From: Chitinophaga deserti
GTDB lineage: Bacteria; Bacteroidota; Bacteroidia; Chitinophagales; Chitinophagaceae
Reading direction: 5' to 3'
Assembly (NCBI RefSeq): GCF_003149455.1
Contig: NZ_QFFK01000004.1
Coordinates: 372,001-436,000, forward strand
DNA: 64,000 nt
Part shown: positions 53,974-62,065 of the stretch, in pieces
How positions within the stretch are numbered: the stretch's first letter is position 1
Layout of the letters: each line of letters opens with the position of its first letter
Made by a program: the position numbers and the translations under genes
The notes under the pieces: model-generated
What the model was told of the DNA's origin: nothing
What the model saw: the letters and a program-made list of their open reading frames with translations, nothing else
Databases searched by the model: none

Positions 53974-54446
53974 ACCCGCAATGTACGAAAACTCCCGGCT
54001 GGTCGAAAAGTGCTTTTTATAGATAGGAATCCTCACTTTTAAAAGCACCTCTGCATACTGATTATTAAACAAATAACCCGGCGAACCTTATATTTTACAG
54101 GAAGCTAAGATGCTGTAAATCAACTCTTGCTTACAATTAAATGTGAAGTAAGTCCTGATTATCAATCTTTTATTTAGTAAGTAACTTGAAGTATCTGGAT
54201 GCAAAAAATTAAGGACCAGTTTATTACCTTACAGCACTAAATCTTAGTTTTACCTGATAATCCCTGTATCCACCCCGAAAACAGCCTCCCTAGGGGCCGA
54301 AAATGGCCTACCTGCTGAGCGCCGCAGTACCGAAATTTACAGCGGTGGATTTTCGGATTATTGTGGTGAAAAGCGCTATTTTAGTTCGCCATGAAAACCG
54401 AAAATGTGAATCCCGGCGTTCCCACCTGCATGCAATTTTTACCTAT
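53974..54446. other. 473-bp divergent intergenic region upstream of module 2
   Basis: AT-rich between 54060 and 54260, then mixed. It must hold promoters for the YjbR gene (minus) and signalling module 2 (plus). No perfect TAnnTTTG with a -33 partner was found. The open frame from 54303 up to the gene A start has no family features and is taken as leader. No repeats or 11-bp period seen. Confidence 0.4.
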
Positions 54447-55085
54447 ATGAGTACATTAAAATCCATTTTGATCCCAGCCATTACCCTCGCCGCAGGACTT
54501 GCCGGAGGCTATTGGTGGGCCGATTCCAAATGTGGTGGTGGCGGTAAACCGCACCCTACAGACTCTTCGGAGTATGTCTGCAATTCCCAAACCATCGTGC
54601 CGGAAGATGCACTGATGACGGTAGACACTGCCTTTAACATGATCGCCCGTTATGGAGCCAACCTGCCGCCGGATTCCGCGCACACCCGGAGCGTCTGGTT
54701 CTCTACCGAGCGCATCCATGCATTGCTCTGCGTGATGCAGCGCGATAAAATGAGCGGTGTACGGTTCTACCTGGCCAACTATGCAGATGAATACCTTCTC
54801 CCGAAAGAGGCAGGCACCATCGGCCACATTCCCATTAAACCCTACTGGGGGCATACCACCTTTGTAATGGTAACCACCCGCGAGGAAAAGGACAAACACA
54901 TAGACCACATCCAGGTAACCCCGGACAACCGGCCTACCAAAGGCATGATCCTCACCGGATTCCCCGATGAAGACGATCCGGAAAACAATGGTGAAATGTG
55001 CCCGCCGCCTAAAAACTGCTTCAACCGCGGCGCACTGATGCTGGCTCCCAATGTCGACAGCACTAAAAAATACATCTACAAATAA
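54447..55085 (+). CDS. Membrane-anchored protein with C-terminal CPxxxxC motif (module 2, gene A)
   Basis: 212 residues from ATG 54447. One N-terminal hydrophobic segment (ILIPAITLAAGLAGGYWWA) followed by DSKCGGGG, so it is probably anchored or exported. Then TVDTAFNMIARYG, VWFSTERIHALL, SGVRFYLANYADEY, TTFVMVTTREE and a late CPPPKNC. Motif order equals that of the module 1 protein at 19577-19984, which is shorter and lacks the membrane segment. Its stop overlaps the next start by one base (TAATG). Family not recognised; input role inferred. Confidence 0.65.
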   Translation: MSTLKSILIPAITLAAGLAGGYWWADSKCGGGGKPHPTDSSEYVCNSQTIVPEDALMTVDTAFNMIARYGANLPPDSAHTRSVWFSTERIHALLCVMQRDKMSGVRFYLANYADEYLLPKEAGTIGHIPIKPYWGHTTFVMVTTREEKDKHIDHIQVTPDNRPTKGMILTGFPDEDDPENNGEMCPPPKNCFNRGALMLAPNVDSTKKYIYK

Positions 55086-55735
55086 TGCAATATCTGACCG
55101 TCAATACGGTAGCCGAATGGATCTGCTTCCTCACCGCCCTTGTCTGCCTCCGTGGCGACAAGGACCCGGTGTGGAGGCGGTTTCCGTTCTACCTCCTGAT
55201 TGTGTGCCTCGTGGAAACCGGCGGTATTTACCTGAGAACCGTGCTCCAAAAGCCGAATGCACCCCTATACAACATCTATATGCTGGCGGAATGCTTCGCC
55301 ATCACTACCTTCCTGTACCATATGATGAAGCCTTACGGCGTCCGGCTATGGGCGCCCATTGCCTGGGGAGTAATATTCCTGGCCGCATGGCTCACGGAAT
55401 CCTTCAACGGCGGCTTTGAATCGTATTCCCCCCAAACGGCCATCCTGCTTTCCATCGTAATGGTAGTAGGCTGTTTGTACTACTTTTACCTGGTGCTCCG
55501 CAGCGACGAATACGTCCGTCTTTCTGCCCATCCGCCTTTCTGGTGGGCCAGCGGAACGCTCATGTTCTACTTCGGTGGTATTGCCACCTACATCTTCTTC
55601 CAGTATCTGATGGAAGCTTCTTCTGTTGAGGGCATCCGCTTTTCACTCCGTTATGTTATTTTTAAAGTGCTGAACGTGCTGCTGTACGGCAGCTGGACTT
55701 ACGCTTTTATATGCAGGTACCGTCAAACGAAATAA
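55085..55735 (+). CDS. Multi-spanning membrane protein (module 2, gene B)
   Basis: 216 residues with about seven hydrophobic helices (VNTVAEWICFLTALVCL, FPFYLLIVCLVETGG, AECFAITTFLYHMM, APIAWGVIFLAAWL, ILLSIVMVVGCLYYFYLVL, FWWASGTLMFYFGG, a final helix near 195). Resembles the module 1 B protein in size, topology and a P-x-FW motif near residue 150. It overlaps the kinase gene by 25 bases. No named family recognised; likely senses or relays a membrane signal to the kinase. Confidence 0.7.
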   Translation: MQYLTVNTVAEWICFLTALVCLRGDKDPVWRRFPFYLLIVCLVETGGIYLRTVLQKPNAPLYNIYMLAECFAITTFLYHMMKPYGVRLWAPIAWGVIFLAAWLTESFNGGFESYSPQTAILLSIVMVVGCLYYFYLVLRSDEYVRLSAHPPFWWASGTLMFYFGGIATYIFFQYLMEASSVEGIRFSLRYVIFKVLNVLLYGSWTYAFICRYRQTK

Positions 55736-56517
55736 TACCCCTGATCGGGTGGGTGAGTGCCATCTTCCTCATTGCCCCGCTGTTTCTCATCGTGTACGTC
55801 AGCGTATACAACTCCCGGAAAAAGAAGCACCAGGAAGAAACAGAGCGTATGCGCCATGCGTTCCGTACCGAACTGATGCAGACGCAGATGGAGGTGCAGG
55901 AACAAACCCTCAAAACCATCGGGAACGATCTTCACGATAACATCAACCAGCTGCTGGGCCTGATGACCATCACACTCAGCGCCGTTGACTTGTCTGATAA
56001 AGACAAAGCTGCAGAGAAGATCGCGGCGGCAGAAGCACTCGCCAGGAGGTCTATCCGCGAGATCCGTGCCCTGTCGCGCCTCATGCACGGGGAGGAGCTG
56101 GTAGGCAAGGGGTTACCCCATGCCATCGCCTTCGAGCTCGACTGGCTGGAGAAATCCGGCAGGTACCAGATCCACCGCACCGGCTGCCTCACCGGTATGC
56201 CCAAACATCCGGAAACGGAGCTTTTCGTATTCCGCATCTTCCAGGAAACCCTCCACAACATTATCCGTCATGCTAACGCAACTACGGTTACCGTAGAGCA
56301 AAGCTGGCAGGATCAGACGCTGACTCTCAGGCTCATCGATGACGGCGCCGGCTTCGATGTGGAAACCGCACTCGCCCAGCCATCGGGCATGGGACTTCAG
56401 AATATCCGCAAAAGAGCCGCTATGATAGGGGGCTCGGCCGTTATACGGTCCGTTCCCGGTAAAGGATCTTCCGTCACCATCACCGTTCCCAGATTAAATC
56501 CGAACCATGCAACATAA
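55711..56517 (+). CDS. Membrane histidine kinase, HisKA_3 type (module 2, gene C)
   Basis: 268 residues. One N-terminal transmembrane helix (VSAIFLIAPLFLIVYVSV), a coiled-coil linker, then the H-box with phospho-acceptor His in GNDLHDNINQLLG near 73. The HATPase part shows LIDDGAGFD and GMGLQNIRKRA near the end. It has no periplasmic sensor domain, as in module 1. Overlaps both neighbours (25 and 11 bases), so translation is tightly coupled. Confidence 0.92.
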   Translation: MQVPSNEIIPLIGWVSAIFLIAPLFLIVYVSVYNSRKKKHQEETERMRHAFRTELMQTQMEVQEQTLKTIGNDLHDNINQLLGLMTITLSAVDLSDKDKAAEKIAAAEALARRSIREIRALSRLMHGEELVGKGLPHAIAFELDWLEKSGRYQIHRTGCLTGMPKHPETELFVFRIFQETLHNIIRHANATTVTVEQSWQDQTLTLRLIDDGAGFDVETALAQPSGMGLQNIRKRAAMIGGSAVIRSVPGKGSSVTITVPRLNPNHAT

Positions 56518-57160
56518 CACCATACACATCGCTATCGTAGACGACCACACGCTTTTCCGCCAGGGCCTCACCAGCCTGTTGTCAGAATACCCGGAAATTA
56601 AGGTCGCATTCGAAGCTGCCAACGGGGCCGACCTTAAAGAACGCCTCGCCACCACCACCGCGCCCGACGTAGTGCTGATGGATATCAACATGCCGGTGAT
56701 GGACGGATACGAAACCACCCAATGGATGAAACAGCACTATCCGGATGTTAAAATACTGGCCCTTAGTACGTTTGAAGACGATAAGCCCATTATCAAAATG
56801 CTCAAGAACGGGGCAGGGGGCTACCTCGTAAAAGAATCCCGCATTGCCGATGTGGTTACCGCTATCCGCACCATTCACGAACAGGGGTATTTCCTCAACG
56901 AGCTCATTTCTGCCAAGATGCTCCGCAGCATCCAGGATAACCCTACACCCGGCGCCCTGCAAGTGCAGCTGAGTGATAATGAGATCACTTTCCTCAGGCT
57001 ATGCTGCTCCGAATTGACCTACAAGGAGATAGCCGCCGAAATGAAACTTAGTCCGCATACGATAGACAACTACCGTCAGGAACTCTTTGACCGGCTGGCC
57101 ATCAAATCCAGAACGGGCCTGGTACTCTTCGCCATTAAAAACGAACTCTACGCTCCATGA
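56507..57160 (+). CDS. NarL/LuxR-type response regulator (module 2, gene D)
   Basis: 217 residues. Receiver domain with DDHTLFRQGL, phospho-Asp in VVLMDINMPVMDG, switch residue in LALSTFEDD and Lys in GYLVKESRI. LuxR-type DNA-binding domain from ~145 (LSDNEITFLRLCCSELTYKEI, SPHTIDNYRQELFDRLAI). The KE-IA helix and LSPHTIDNYR suggest a target set different from module 1. Final gene of the module, followed by two GC-rich hairpins. Confidence 0.93.
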   Translation: MQHNTIHIAIVDDHTLFRQGLTSLLSEYPEIKVAFEAANGADLKERLATTTAPDVVLMDINMPVMDGYETTQWMKQHYPDVKILALSTFEDDKPIIKMLKNGAGGYLVKESRIADVVTAIRTIHEQGYFLNELISAKMLRSIQDNPTPGALQVQLSDNEITFLRLCCSELTYKEIAAEMKLSPHTIDNYRQELFDRLAIKSRTGLVLFAIKNELYAP

Positions 57161-57207
57161 ATACACACCGCTGCATATAAAGCAGCCGTGAAAGGTTACA
57201 ACTAAAA

Positions 57208-57289
57208 ATCCCCGGTCCTGGTATAGGGCCCGGGGATATATTTGTTTGCATGGAGTTTGTAAACCGGCGCAGGAGAACCTGCGCCGGTG
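57208..57289 (+). terminator. Two hairpins after signalling module 2
   Basis: ATCCCCGG / CCGGGGAT (57208-57237), followed at 57263-57289 by an 11-bp perfect stem ACCGGCGCAGG / CCTGCGCCGGT. T runs are weak, but the pair sits between converging transcripts. Confidence 0.55.
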
Positions 57290-57357
57290 CTCGTTTCATG
57301 TGTTACTAAGTGAAAACTGAAGTAATTAAATAGGGATCAGAGGACGTAAGAATGCAA

Positions 57358-57810
57358 TCAGACGACAGATGCCAGCATCCTGGGCTCCATAAATCCGGCC
57401 GGCACCCTGGCTACAGTATACCAGGCGCAGTCGGATTCGTATTTGTACGTACAGAAGCCTGATTTCCAGGCATTATCCAGTTCGAGAAAGATTTCCATGT
57501 TGGGCTGGGGCACAGCATTGCTGAAACGGGGCGCCAGATATGGCACCCCCATAATGATCAGCACATTAGGGAACTCCACGGCAGCAGTTACAGGCATGGA
57601 GAAGCAGTACCCTTTGAGATACGTGATCCCAAAGGAATGGGAGCGCGTATTCGCCAGTAACTGGCCGGTACCGGTAAGCTGCCGGGTATCAGGACAAACG
57701 CTCAGTGAGATATGCAGCACCGGGGCACCGGGCTGATTCACGCCAATATCCATCTGGACGGCGAACAACCCGTTATGGGCTGGAGCTTCAATGTGAACGG
57801 TCTTTAGCAT
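57358..57810 (-). CDS. DUF1842-like protein
   Basis: 150 residues from ATG 57810. HNGLFAVQMDIGVNQPGAPV then LHISLSVCPDTRQLTGTGQL matches the pattern of DUF1842 proteins, short beta-rich cytosolic proteins of unknown role. The rest (FPNVLIIMGVPYLAP, FCTYKYESDCAWYT) is also beta-rich. No signal peptide. The identification rests on motif memory and is moderate. Confidence 0.5.
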   Translation of the reverse strand: MLKTVHIEAPAHNGLFAVQMDIGVNQPGAPVLHISLSVCPDTRQLTGTGQLLANTRSHSFGITYLKGYCFSMPVTAAVEFPNVLIIMGVPYLAPRFSNAVPQPNMEIFLELDNAWKSGFCTYKYESDCAWYTVARVPAGFMEPRMLASVV

Positions 57811-58355
57811 AAGAGAAAAACGAACATTCAAATATCTAAAAAGACCGAAGGCTGTAAAAGGCTGTTTTCCCCCTGAGAAAGGGGGAATTTCAGCTTTTCC
57901 CTTATCAAATGCCGGATAAGATGGTTGAAATGTATGTCTGCAACCGCTAATCCTTTACCGGATATTGGTGCCGGAAGGCGGAATACTAAACTCCCGAACG
58001 CGTTCTTACATGAACGCCGACGGGGGGAGGACGTATCGGTATTGATAACCATTGGCCTGATCGTGTCGGCTGGTTGACTGCATACAGATTTCACCGGGCC
58101 TGATAGTATTCAGCAAATACTGAATGTAGACGTGCGGCAGGCGTACCATCGTACCCGTTACCATCCGGGAATAAAGACCCACTTATCCTTTATTGACTAT
58201 TCCGTTCAGATTCATCGCTGTTCACGACTATTCCATTCAGCATTGCTATGCTGGGGGCTATCGACTTTCAAGGCGCCAGCCTGAGAATATGAAGTATGTA
58301 ATCCGCCGGTAGTTATACCGGCGGATTACGATTACAATATCTGAAAATCAATCAT
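57811..58355. other. 545-bp gap with hairpins and a short direct repeat
   Basis: Holds a TTCCCCCT/AGGGGGAA hairpin (57866-57890), a perfect 14-bp hairpin (GTAATCCGCCGGTA / TACCGGCGGATTAC, 58298-58329) just after the cupin stop on the minus strand that is its likely terminator, and a 15-base near-repeat GACTATTCCGTTCAG at 58195 and 58226. No coding frame supported. Confidence 0.5.
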
Positions 58356-58907
58356 TTAATCCAGGTACTTGGGATAAGCAGGCCTGTGGCCCAGCAACCG
58401 GGCTATGGGAGAAAGTACCCCAAAAACCACCCGTTGCACCGGGTAGGCGGGCTTAATCATGCGGATTACCCCGGAGAAGCGCTTCATCAGCATGGATATC
58501 TGCAGGATACCGGGCATGCCGTTGGGCTTGGTTTTCCCATCTGCCGCAAGGCCCATCAGGGTTTCGAAGAATTCTTCCATGTTCAGGGCGGGGCGGGCCT
58601 GCCAGTTGATTGTGGCCGGTATGGAACCATGGTTCCACATGGCATGCGGGGTATTAGGTGGAATTTCCAGCTTATCACCGGGTTTAAGCACCCGGGCAGC
58701 ACCATTGATTTTGACCGTCATTTCACCGGCTAAGATCTCAAAATGCTCGGTTTGTACAGGATGGTAATGCATGGGCGGCTCCACAGAACCGGGTGCATAA
58801 GTCGATTCCATTTCCAGCAGTTTACCGGCCGTATCAGCAGCAGTTTGCAGGAAACGGATTTCCTGACCGGTGAGGGGATTCCTGATTGTTTTGTTCTTGT
58901 AAGCCAT
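58356..58907 (-). CDS. Cupin-domain protein
   Basis: 183 residues. Single cupin barrel: PPMHYHPVQTEHFEILAGEM near 44 gives the His-His-Glu metal set (HYHPxxxEHFEIL), and LEIPPNTPHAMWNHG near 80 gives the second motif with a further His. The C-terminal ~60 residues are helical and basic. Likely binds a metal and a small ligand; enzyme or storage role unknown. Stand-alone gene. Confidence 0.82.
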   Translation of the reverse strand: MAYKNKTIRNPLTGQEIRFLQTAADTAGKLLEMESTYAPGSVEPPMHYHPVQTEHFEILAGEMTVKINGAARVLKPGDKLEIPPNTPHAMWNHGSIPATINWQARPALNMEEFFETLMGLAADGKTKPNGMPGILQISMLMKRFSGVIRMIKPAYPVQRVVFGVLSPIARLLGHRPAYPKYLD

Positions 58908-59746
58908 GGGGAGATAATTGGGGTAGGCAAAAATAGATCGTTTTCCTGAATAGCTTTCAGGGATGTTAGATCATCCACATGAATATGCGGTTTGTAGAAA
59001 GTACCATTAAAGAGGCTTTTGAACTAAAGGAATTGTAAGAGGTAAGAGGACGGGAATTGGGTGTAATTCTATTTAACATAACATAAATTATAGTATATAA
59101 TTGGTAAAGTGAAAGAAGGGTAAAAGATCAGTATCAATGCCTTATAGTTTGCCATATCTTGCCGGAATCCCGAAGCAGATCCGTATACGCGATTCTCAGC
59201 GCCTTACTGAATGGCTTAAGGATAAATCCGGGGTTTCTGCGCTGAAATTGATGACAATACCGGCGAATAATTCAAGTAGAATTTCAGGGGTTAAATGTTT
59301 CGTAATCAATCTGCCGAGTCAATTTATTTAATGGAGATATTAATACTGATCCAACGTCAAAAATCCTGCCTGAGATTGTCATATATCCGGGAAAAATCCA
59401 ATTTTCTCCAAATATCGCAATCTCAGCCCCCTATCGGCCCTCACCCATAAAAAATACCATAAAACCCCGCCTCTCCGTACTGTTCCGTATTCCTACCGAA
59501 TAGTAAATGCATTGGCTAAGCCATAGCCGGGGTAGCCTTACGGCAGGATTAAGGCAATTGTCATGCAGGGATTGGCAATTGTCATTACAGGCTGAATTAG
59601 TTAGCATACCATATTGGGAACGTATAGCGGTCAGGCTTTGGGGACAGCTGATTTACAGGTCCTTAGGCAAGGGGTTTCATAAAAAAAGCGGGTAGATCGT
59701 CTCCGATCCACCCGCCTTAAGTAACAAAATTGGATGTACAGGTATT
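58908..59746. other. 839-bp gap without supported genes
   Basis: Longest gene-free stretch. It holds the GH76 terminator (59688-59716), a 12-base direct repeat GGCAATTGTCAT at 59553 and 59574, and a distant 9-bp inverted repeat CTGAGATTG / CAATCTCAG (59370-59426). Short frames (59137-59331, 59507-59695) lack start context, family residues and codon bias. GAAGGGTAAAAG at ~59113 recalls array 1 units but is single. Confidence 0.5.
59688..59716 (-). terminator. Terminator of the mannan locus
   Basis: Minus strand: GGCGGGTGGATCGGA-type stem with GATCTACCCGC (one G-U), a short loop and seven T. It closes the SusC-SusD-SusE-GH76 transcript. Confidence 0.85.
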
Positions 59747-60889
59747 TTACTCGATGAGCCCCCTCGCCTTCAGCTGAGCCGCAGCTTCCATGAGCATGGC
59801 TCCGGATAACTGGGTACTCAGGTCGATCGTGGAGCCCGTAGCGTTCCATTTGCTGCCGAAAAGCACCTGGGGCCTTACCGTGGCCTGCAGCCAAAGCGTT
59901 TCCGCATTCACTTTCAGGAAGCTCACGAACTTGCCGGCGTCAGTAGCCGGGAGGTTGCCGTCGGTAATGAGCAGCAGCATATAACGCACCAGGATGCCTT
60001 TAAACAGCCCGCCATCACCACCGCCTTCGTCTTTCATCACGTTACCCTGTGTAAGGTCGCCCGTAAGGGAATTATTGGCGGTTTTAAGCGCGTCGTTGAG
60101 GTACACCTGCTCACCGGTGATCTTATACAGCTCCACGGCTGCCCCAATGTAAACGCCCTGGTTATACGTGAATTTCCAGTTCTTATTGGTGCCCGTACCA
60201 TCGAGGCCATCCCAGACAAGCCCGGTTACCGGATCAACCAGGTTGTTTTTCTGCCATTGGTAGATCTTACGAGCCCAGTCCAGATCTTCCGGGTTGCGGT
60301 TCAGCTGATACAAACGGGCGGCAATGATACCGGCGGGCGCATTGGCCGGGGTATTTTTGTTTTTCCGCTCTTTGTTCCAGTAAATGCCGCCGCCCCAGGT
60401 ATCGTCCCAGCCGCCTTTGATATCGGTCCACAGTAACTCCGCCACAGCTTTGTATTTCGCATCGCTGGTCACTTCAAAGGCCCGGATACAGGCCAGCGCC
60501 ATCCATTCCATATCATCATAGAAATGATTGATATAGGTGTTGCCGTTACGGGTTTTCATGCCTTCCAGCAGCTCGTCCATCCGTGCTTTCACCTGCGGAT
60601 CGTTCTTACGGATATAGGCATCCAGCAATACGTCGAGCGCATGGGCATTGCGCCAGTAATGGAAAGTATTCCCGCCGGTGTGGTTCTCATTATAGTACTT
60701 ACCGGAGGCATTATAGAAATTGGCGACCAGCGAATTGTAAGACGAATCTGCGATCGACGGCCAGTTGTATACGTAGTTCTTTTTACCTGCACCCGGGCCC
60801 GGACCATCATCCACCGGCTCTTTCAAACAGCCGGAAAACGATACGGCCAGCAAAACCAGCGAGGCACTATATTTAATGATTTTCAGCAT
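59747..60889 (-). CDS. Glycoside hydrolase family 76 lipoprotein (alpha-1,6-mannanase type)
   Basis: 380 residues. Lipobox FSGC near 20. An (alpha/alpha)6 barrel with the family's adjacent aspartates in HFYDDMEWMALA near 125. WTDIKGGWDDTWGGGIYW near 152 and YNQGVYIGAAVELY near 243 complete the GH76 pattern. These enzymes cut alpha-1,6-mannan backbones (fungal cell walls, mycobacterial glycans). The gene ends the SusC/D/E operon, 12 bases after the SusE-like stop. Confidence 0.9.
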   Translation of the reverse strand: MLKIIKYSASLVLLAVSFSGCLKEPVDDGPGPGAGKKNYVYNWPSIADSSYNSLVANFYNASGKYYNENHTGGNTFHYWRNAHALDVLLDAYIRKNDPQVKARMDELLEGMKTRNGNTYINHFYDDMEWMALACIRAFEVTSDAKYKAVAELLWTDIKGGWDDTWGGGIYWNKERKNKNTPANAPAGIIAARLYQLNRNPEDLDWARKIYQWQKNNLVDPVTGLVWDGLDGTGTNKNWKFTYNQGVYIGAAVELYKITGEQVYLNDALKTANNSLTGDLTQGNVMKDEGGGDGGLFKGILVRYMLLLITDGNLPATDAGKFVSFLKVNAETLWLQATVRPQVLFGSKWNATGSTIDLSTQLSGAMLMEAAAQLKARGLIE

Positions 60890-60901
60890 GTTGTGCGTTT
60901 G

Positions 60902-62035
60902 TTATTTAATAATCACTTCATGAGTATACGCCTTATCCGTCCGGAAGTACACATGCACGTCACAGGCTTTGGTATCTACCTCGGTTTTGAACTTGTAGCA
61001 GTAATTCCAGCGGTCGTTGTTGGTAATGGGCTTCAGTTCCCAGAAGGCAGCGGGCGTTGTGGAAGTAGGCCGGTTATTGTCGGCATTGGAGCTGCCGAAC
61101 CATTCCTGTCCATCGGCTCCGGCGGCATTCTTCACATTGAGGCGGAACTTATAACGCTCGTCACGGCCCCAGCCTTCCTGTTTGAAAGTGATGACTTTAT
61201 CGGTGAAAGTCCAGGTACCGTTGCTGGTGTAATTAAGCTCATACATGATCTTATCATCCGGCGCAAACCATAAACCGATGCCCGTGATCTCCGTTACGGT
61301 AACGGCGGCGTTGTTGAAATCGAGCCGCAGGCGGTATACTTTTGTAGCCCCGGCCTGCGTGGATTCACCCCCTTCACGGATAAGGCCATTATCGAGGGAG
61401 AACACGTTGGGTGTGCCGCTGTTACGGTCGGTAAACTTGTACTTACCGGCTTTCAGGGAAGTATAGATCTCGAAAACACCGGCCGTTACGGATTTGAGTT
61501 TCTGGGCTTTGGAGAGGTCGGCCCCGGTTTCGGTAGCATCCCCGGTCAGGAATACATCCACCGGAATCTCGGCGAAGCCGTTCGGCCGCTCTACTTCAAT
61601 AACCCTCGTTTCTTTAGCCGGCTGAATGTTGAACCCCTTGGAAGCCAGGACCGTCCATTTCAGCTTACCTGTCCCAAGTGCGGGGATGCCTGCCTTACCG
61701 GCCAGACTGTTCAGGTCTTTATGTGACAGGTTCAGCTTATTCTGCACCCCGCCGCCATCGGAAGGTATCCGGGCAATGGGGTTACTGAAATCCCCGCTTT
61801 CCTTATCGATGGCCACTTCATAGAGCACCAGCGAGCCGTCTTCCGCACGGGCCTGATCCCATTCAAAGAGTACGGTGGCACTGGTGGCAGGCTGTAGCTT
61901 GGTGAATTTGTTATTAACGGGGGCGGTCAGCTTTTCCACCGTTTTGATATTGGTGTTGAGCGAATATTCGTCCTTTTTGCACCCGCCGGCCATCAGCGCA
62001 GCGAGCATTGTAACCATGGAAATGTATTTATACAT
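60902..62035 (-). CDS. SusE/SusF-like surface glycan-binding lipoprotein
   Basis: 377 residues. Lipobox MAGGC near 19. N-terminal SusE-type domain (residues ~25-150; VLFEWDQARAEDGSLVLYEVAID, LNSLAGKAGIPALGTGKLKW), followed by two starch-binding-like beta domains with FEIYTSLKAGKYKF and YRLRLDFNNAAVTV. Likely exposed on the cell surface to hold mannan chains near SusC/D. Position between susD and GH76 is typical. Confidence 0.85.
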   Translation of the reverse strand: MYKYISMVTMLAALMAGGCKKDEYSLNTNIKTVEKLTAPVNNKFTKLQPATSATVLFEWDQARAEDGSLVLYEVAIDKESGDFSNPIARIPSDGGGVQNKLNLSHKDLNSLAGKAGIPALGTGKLKWTVLASKGFNIQPAKETRVIEVERPNGFAEIPVDVFLTGDATETGADLSKAQKLKSVTAGVFEIYTSLKAGKYKFTDRNSGTPNVFSLDNGLIREGGESTQAGATKVYRLRLDFNNAAVTVTEITGIGLWFAPDDKIMYELNYTSNGTWTFTDKVITFKQEGWGRDERYKFRLNVKNAAGADGQEWFGSSNADNNRPTSTTPAAFWELKPITNNDRWNYCYKFKTEVDTKACDVHVYFRTDKAYTHEVIIK

Positions 62036-62065
62036 GACAGTGCGATTGAGTTAGTTTGAAATGAT

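Noticed and set aside
58195..58240. Fifth 11-bp array between the DUF1842-like and cupin genes
   Set aside because: The 15-base near-repeat has a 31-base offset and no continuing 11-base phase; the flanking genes are not convergent.
59137..59331. 64-codon frame in the large gap before GH76
   Set aside because: No promoter, family similarity or codon bias; the region around it is AT-rich non-coding.
59553..59585. 11-bp periodic element before the GH76 gene
   Set aside because: The two 12-base copies are 21 bases apart and no further units were found.
59507..59695. 62-codon frame over the short direct repeat GGCAATTGTCAT
   Set aside because: Runs into the GH76 terminator on the opposite strand and has no protein-like composition.
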